From positions 1 through 64,000 of the forward strand of contig JADKBR010000021.1 of assembly GCA_016714975.1 (NCBI GenBank): DNA of 64,000 nt, read 5' to 3'. The notes beneath the pieces were generated by a model. That model was not told where the DNA came from and ran no database searches. It worked only from the letters and a program-made list of their open reading frames with translations. This document shows, one piece after another, positions 61,447 through 64,000 of this stretch (its first letter is position 1; the number at the start of each line of letters is the position of its first letter). The stretch is from Candidatus Dechloromonas phosphorivorans (GTDB taxonomy: Bacteria; Pseudomonadota; Gammaproteobacteria; Burkholderiales; Rhodocyclaceae). A program made the translations under genes and the position numbers.

Positions 61447-63819
61447 TTACAACTTCTTGCGGACGAGGAAGGCCGCCAGTGCCGGCAGCAAGAGAATGGC
61501 GCCGAAGACATTGACCAGGAACATGAAGGCCAGCAGGATGCCCATGTCGGCTTGGAACTTGAGTGCCGAGAAAGCCCAGGTTCCCACCGATACGGTCATG
61601 GTCACGGCCGTAAATACCGAAGCGGTGCCGCGCTGTTTCAGGGCTTGAACGAATGCTGCAGGCAGATCCAGCCCGGCATCCATTTCGTGCTTGATGCGCT
61701 CGAAAAGGTAGATGCCGTAGTCGACGCCGACGCCGACGCCAAGTGCCACGACGGGAAGCGTATTGACCTTGAGGCCGATGTCCAGCAGCGTCATCATGGC
61801 GTTACACAATACGGTCACCAGGGCGAGTGGCAGGATGATGCACAGTGTTGCGGGAACCGAGCGCAGCATGAGCAGGCAGAGCAGCGCCACCGACCCGAAC
61901 AGGGCGAGGTTGACCCATTTGTCGGCCGCGGCCACAGTTTCGTTGGTGGCGGCCATGACGCCGACGTTGCCGCTGGCAAGGCGGAACTTGAGCGCATCGG
62001 TGTCGTACTCGCCCTTGAACGCCTTGATCTGATCGACGACATGGGTGATCGTCTCGGCCTGGTGGTCGCGCGTGAAGATCGAGATCGGCATCGCGGTACA
62101 GGTCGAGTTCATCAGTTCGTTGCCGAGCCGGGTGGCGAAACCAACGCCCTGGGCGATCTGGGCCTTGTCCTGGGGCAGCGCCTGCCACTTGATGAAGGTC
62201 TCCGCATACGCCTGAGTGACGTTGTTCACGAACCCGGCAAGACCGCGCACCGTTGCCACGCCATCATTCTGGCGCATGCCCAGCTCGAACTCCTCCATCT
62301 TGTCCATGACCGTGCGATCGACGCACGGCGATTCGGCGCCTTTGGCTTCGGCGATCACCTGCAAGACATCGACGCCAATCGCAAACTTCGAGGTGATGAC
62401 GCGAACGTCCTCGTTATAACGGGAATTCGGACGCAGCTCCGGCACGCCGTCGCCGAGGTCGCCAACCTTGTGGTCCTTGGCGATATAAAGACCGATGCCA
62501 AGCGCCACGAGGGCGATGGCGATGGAGACCGCGCCGCCCTTCGGCGTGGCGAGGATGCCAAGCCTGGCCCACAGCCGGTCGGCGCTGGCTTCATGGCCGC
62601 GCATCTTCTGCGCCTGTTCGGGTGAAATTTTCCGGTAGGAAAGCAGGATCGGAAGCAGCATCTTGTTGGTGACGATCATTACGGTCACGCCTAGGGTGGC
62701 GGTAATGGTCAGTTCCCGGACCATCTCGATTTCCACCATGCCGATGACCATGAAGCCGATGGCATTGGCCAGCAAGGCGGCGGCGCCCGGGATGAAGAGG
62801 TTCTCGAACGATAGGCGTGACGCCTTGATGCCATCAGCGCCCGCCATGGTCTCCTGTTTCCAGGAACTGGTCATCTGGACCGCATGCGAGACGGCGATCG
62901 AGAAGATCAGGAAGGGAACGAGGATCGACATCGGGTCGAGAGTCAGATGGAACAAGGGCAGCAGTCCGAGCAGCCAGATCACCGGCACGACGGCGCAGAT
63001 CAGGGCGTACGAGGCGAGCATGCCGGATCCCGAATACCAGTAGAGGAGGGCGGCGGTGATGACGAAGGCGACCCCGAAGAAGGCGATGACGCCGGCCGCA
63101 CCCGAGGCGATGTCGCCAACGGCTTTGGCAAAGCCGATGATGTGGACCGAGACATCCTTGTTTTCCGTTGCCTGACGAATTTCCTCGAGTTGTTTCGCGA
63201 CTTGCTGCAGATTGAGGCGCTCGCCCGTGTCGGGATCGTTCTCCTGCAGGGTAGCGACGACCATGGCGGCAGTCCCGTCGGTGGCGACAATACGGCCGCC
63301 CCAGTCCGACTTGGCGACGTTGTTGCGCACGCCAGCGAGTTGCTCCGGCGTGCCGGCAAAGTCTGCCGCGATGATGTTGCCGCCGCGGAACCCGTCCTCG
63401 ACCACCTCGGTGTAGCGGACATTCGAGGTGAACAGCGAGGTCACCGAACTGCGCTCGACACCCTTGATGTAGAACACATCTTCGGTGACCTTGCGCAAGG
63501 TGTCCATGAACTCCTTGGTGTAGATGTCGCCATTCGTCGCCTTGACGGCAACGAGGATCTTGTTGGCACCGCCGAAGTCGTTCCGGTATTCCAGAAAAGT
63601 CTGCATGTACTCATGCTTGAGCGGGATCATCTTGGTGAATCCGGCGCCCACCCGCAAGTGACTGGCTGAATAGGCCAGCGCGATCGTTATCAGGATGAAC
63701 AAAAGCAACAGCGGCTTGCGCAGGCTGAATATCCAATAAGATACCTTGCCTACCCAAGTGTTGCTGAAATCGTGAGCTTGCAAGCCGCTGTCGCCTGCTC
63801 CGTGTGGGTCTGAATTCAC
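61447..63819 (-). CDS. RND/MMPL superfamily exporter
   Basis: This 790-residue membrane transporter has two large periplasmic loops and about twelve transmembrane helices in two halves. Membrane blocks include LLFILITIALAYSASHLRVG at the start, FLIFSIAVSHAVQMTSSWK near residue 300, and the second-half VVALGVGVGVDYGIYLFERI near 700 and GILLAFMFLVNVFGAILLL at the end. Single-gene RND proteins of the MMPL/HpnN type export lipids or hydrophobic compounds without a separate adaptor. Directly downstream on the same strand comes a YCF48-like gene, and convergently the WS/DGAT-esterase genes. Confidence 0.88.
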   Translation of the reverse strand: MNSDPHGAGDSGLQAHDFSNTWVGKVSYWIFSLRKPLLLLFILITIALAYSASHLRVGAGFTKMIPLKHEYMQTFLEYRNDFGGANKILVAVKATNGDIYTKEFMDTLRKVTEDVFYIKGVERSSVTSLFTSNVRYTEVVEDGFRGGNIIAADFAGTPEQLAGVRNNVAKSDWGGRIVATDGTAAMVVATLQENDPDTGERLNLQQVAKQLEEIRQATENKDVSVHIIGFAKAVGDIASGAAGVIAFFGVAFVITAALLYWYSGSGMLASYALICAVVPVIWLLGLLPLFHLTLDPMSILVPFLIFSIAVSHAVQMTSSWKQETMAGADGIKASRLSFENLFIPGAAALLANAIGFMVIGMVEIEMVRELTITATLGVTVMIVTNKMLLPILLSYRKISPEQAQKMRGHEASADRLWARLGILATPKGGAVSIAIALVALGIGLYIAKDHKVGDLGDGVPELRPNSRYNEDVRVITSKFAIGVDVLQVIAEAKGAESPCVDRTVMDKMEEFELGMRQNDGVATVRGLAGFVNNVTQAYAETFIKWQALPQDKAQIAQGVGFATRLGNELMNSTCTAMPISIFTRDHQAETITHVVDQIKAFKGEYDTDALKFRLASGNVGVMAATNETVAAADKWVNLALFGSVALLCLLMLRSVPATLCIILPLALVTVLCNAMMTLLDIGLKVNTLPVVALGVGVGVDYGIYLFERIKHEMDAGLDLPAAFVQALKQRGTASVFTAVTMTVSVGTWAFSALKFQADMGILLAFMFLVNVFGAILLLPALAAFLVRKKL

Positions 63820-63855
63820 GCCATTTCTCCCGGTCGGTTCCGTGGTGGGTGTTGC

Positions 63856-64000
63856 TTACTTCGCCAGCAGGGCTGCTGGCACGGGGGTGATGCCGCGATC
63901 ACCGACGGCCACCAGTTCCCCGTCGCTACGCCGGAAGATCCCGGAGAATCCCCTGTTGAGAAGACTCCGGGTTTCGAAGCTCTGGCCGTTGTCACGGCTG
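63856..64000 (-). CDS. YCF48-like (BNR/photosystem II assembly factor-type) protein, C-terminal part
   Basis: Only the last 48 codons are visible, ending in TAA at 63856-63858. The sequence SRDNGQSFETRSLL and VAVGDRGITPV shows the S-x-D-x-G-x-x-F propeller-blade pattern of YCF48/BNR proteins. These are often encoded next to RND exporters and DUF1329 genes. Being upstream of the RND gene by 36 bases, it is probably its operon partner. Confidence 0.6.
   Translation of the reverse strand, partial: SRDNGQSFETRSLLNRGFSGIFRRSDGELVAVGDRGITPVPAALLAK

Noticed and set aside
61363..62625. 420-codon plus-strand frame over the RND exporter
   Set aside because: Antisense shadow of the exporter; Gln/His/Asp-rich with no family character.
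1..64000. CRISPR arrays and rRNA genes
   Set aside because: I saw no regularly spaced repeat array and no rRNA-like sequence.

Overview
The window looks like a chromosomal segment of a betaproteobacterium, most likely in or near Rhodocyclales (Dechloromonas, Azonexus or Accumulibacter type). This is inferred from a complete exosortase A (XrtA/PEP-CTERM) exopolysaccharide locus containing the Daro_2409-type glycosyltransferase, high GC, a surE-pcm-nlpD run, and betaproteobacterial-looking housekeeping genes. No 16S rRNA or other direct taxonomic marker is present.

Positions 1-6800 are the glycan periphery: a partial TagF-like gene, a Wzx-type flippase and a second TagF-like gene that both carry frame breaks, an AT-rich FkbM methyltransferase and a GT4 glycosyltransferase. 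Positions 6815-28634 hold eighteen tightly packed leftward genes: polysaccharide export lipoprotein, chain-length regulator, tyrosine autokinase, outer-membrane barrel, ATPase, WecB epimerase, deacetylase, FemAB-like protein, exosortase A, four GT4 enzymes, amidotransferase, adenylate-forming enzyme, O-ligase, a second deacetylase and a GT2. Together they would make, modify and export a polysaccharide and sort PEP-CTERM proteins.

Positions 28635-30232 contain a decayed IS3 transposase and one PEP-CTERM protein gene. That gene has a well-formed sigma-54 promoter preceded by two dyad repeats 30 bp apart. A matching dyad lies upstream of the polysaccharide operon. I consider this the most informative regulatory signal in the window.

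Positions 30229-52758 are mostly housekeeping: parE, a CsgG-like lipoprotein, a DUF808 protein, yjbQ, a sugar dehydrogenase, H-NS, surE-pcm-nlpD (without rpoS), mltB, a TgpA/DUF58/MoxR trio, a histone-deacetylase-like enzyme, lysC, rarA, serS, mltF and two tRNA-Ser genes, with an IS fragment and a small HMA-like protein next to the first tRNA.

Positions 53121-64000 form a lipid-related neighbourhood: an AidB-type acyl-CoA dehydrogenase, a DUF1329 protein, two tandem wax ester synthase/diacylglycerol acyltransferase paralogs (one with an altered catalytic motif, the other with a long basic tail), an HSL-type esterase, and convergently an RND/MMPL exporter with the end of a YCF48-like gene.
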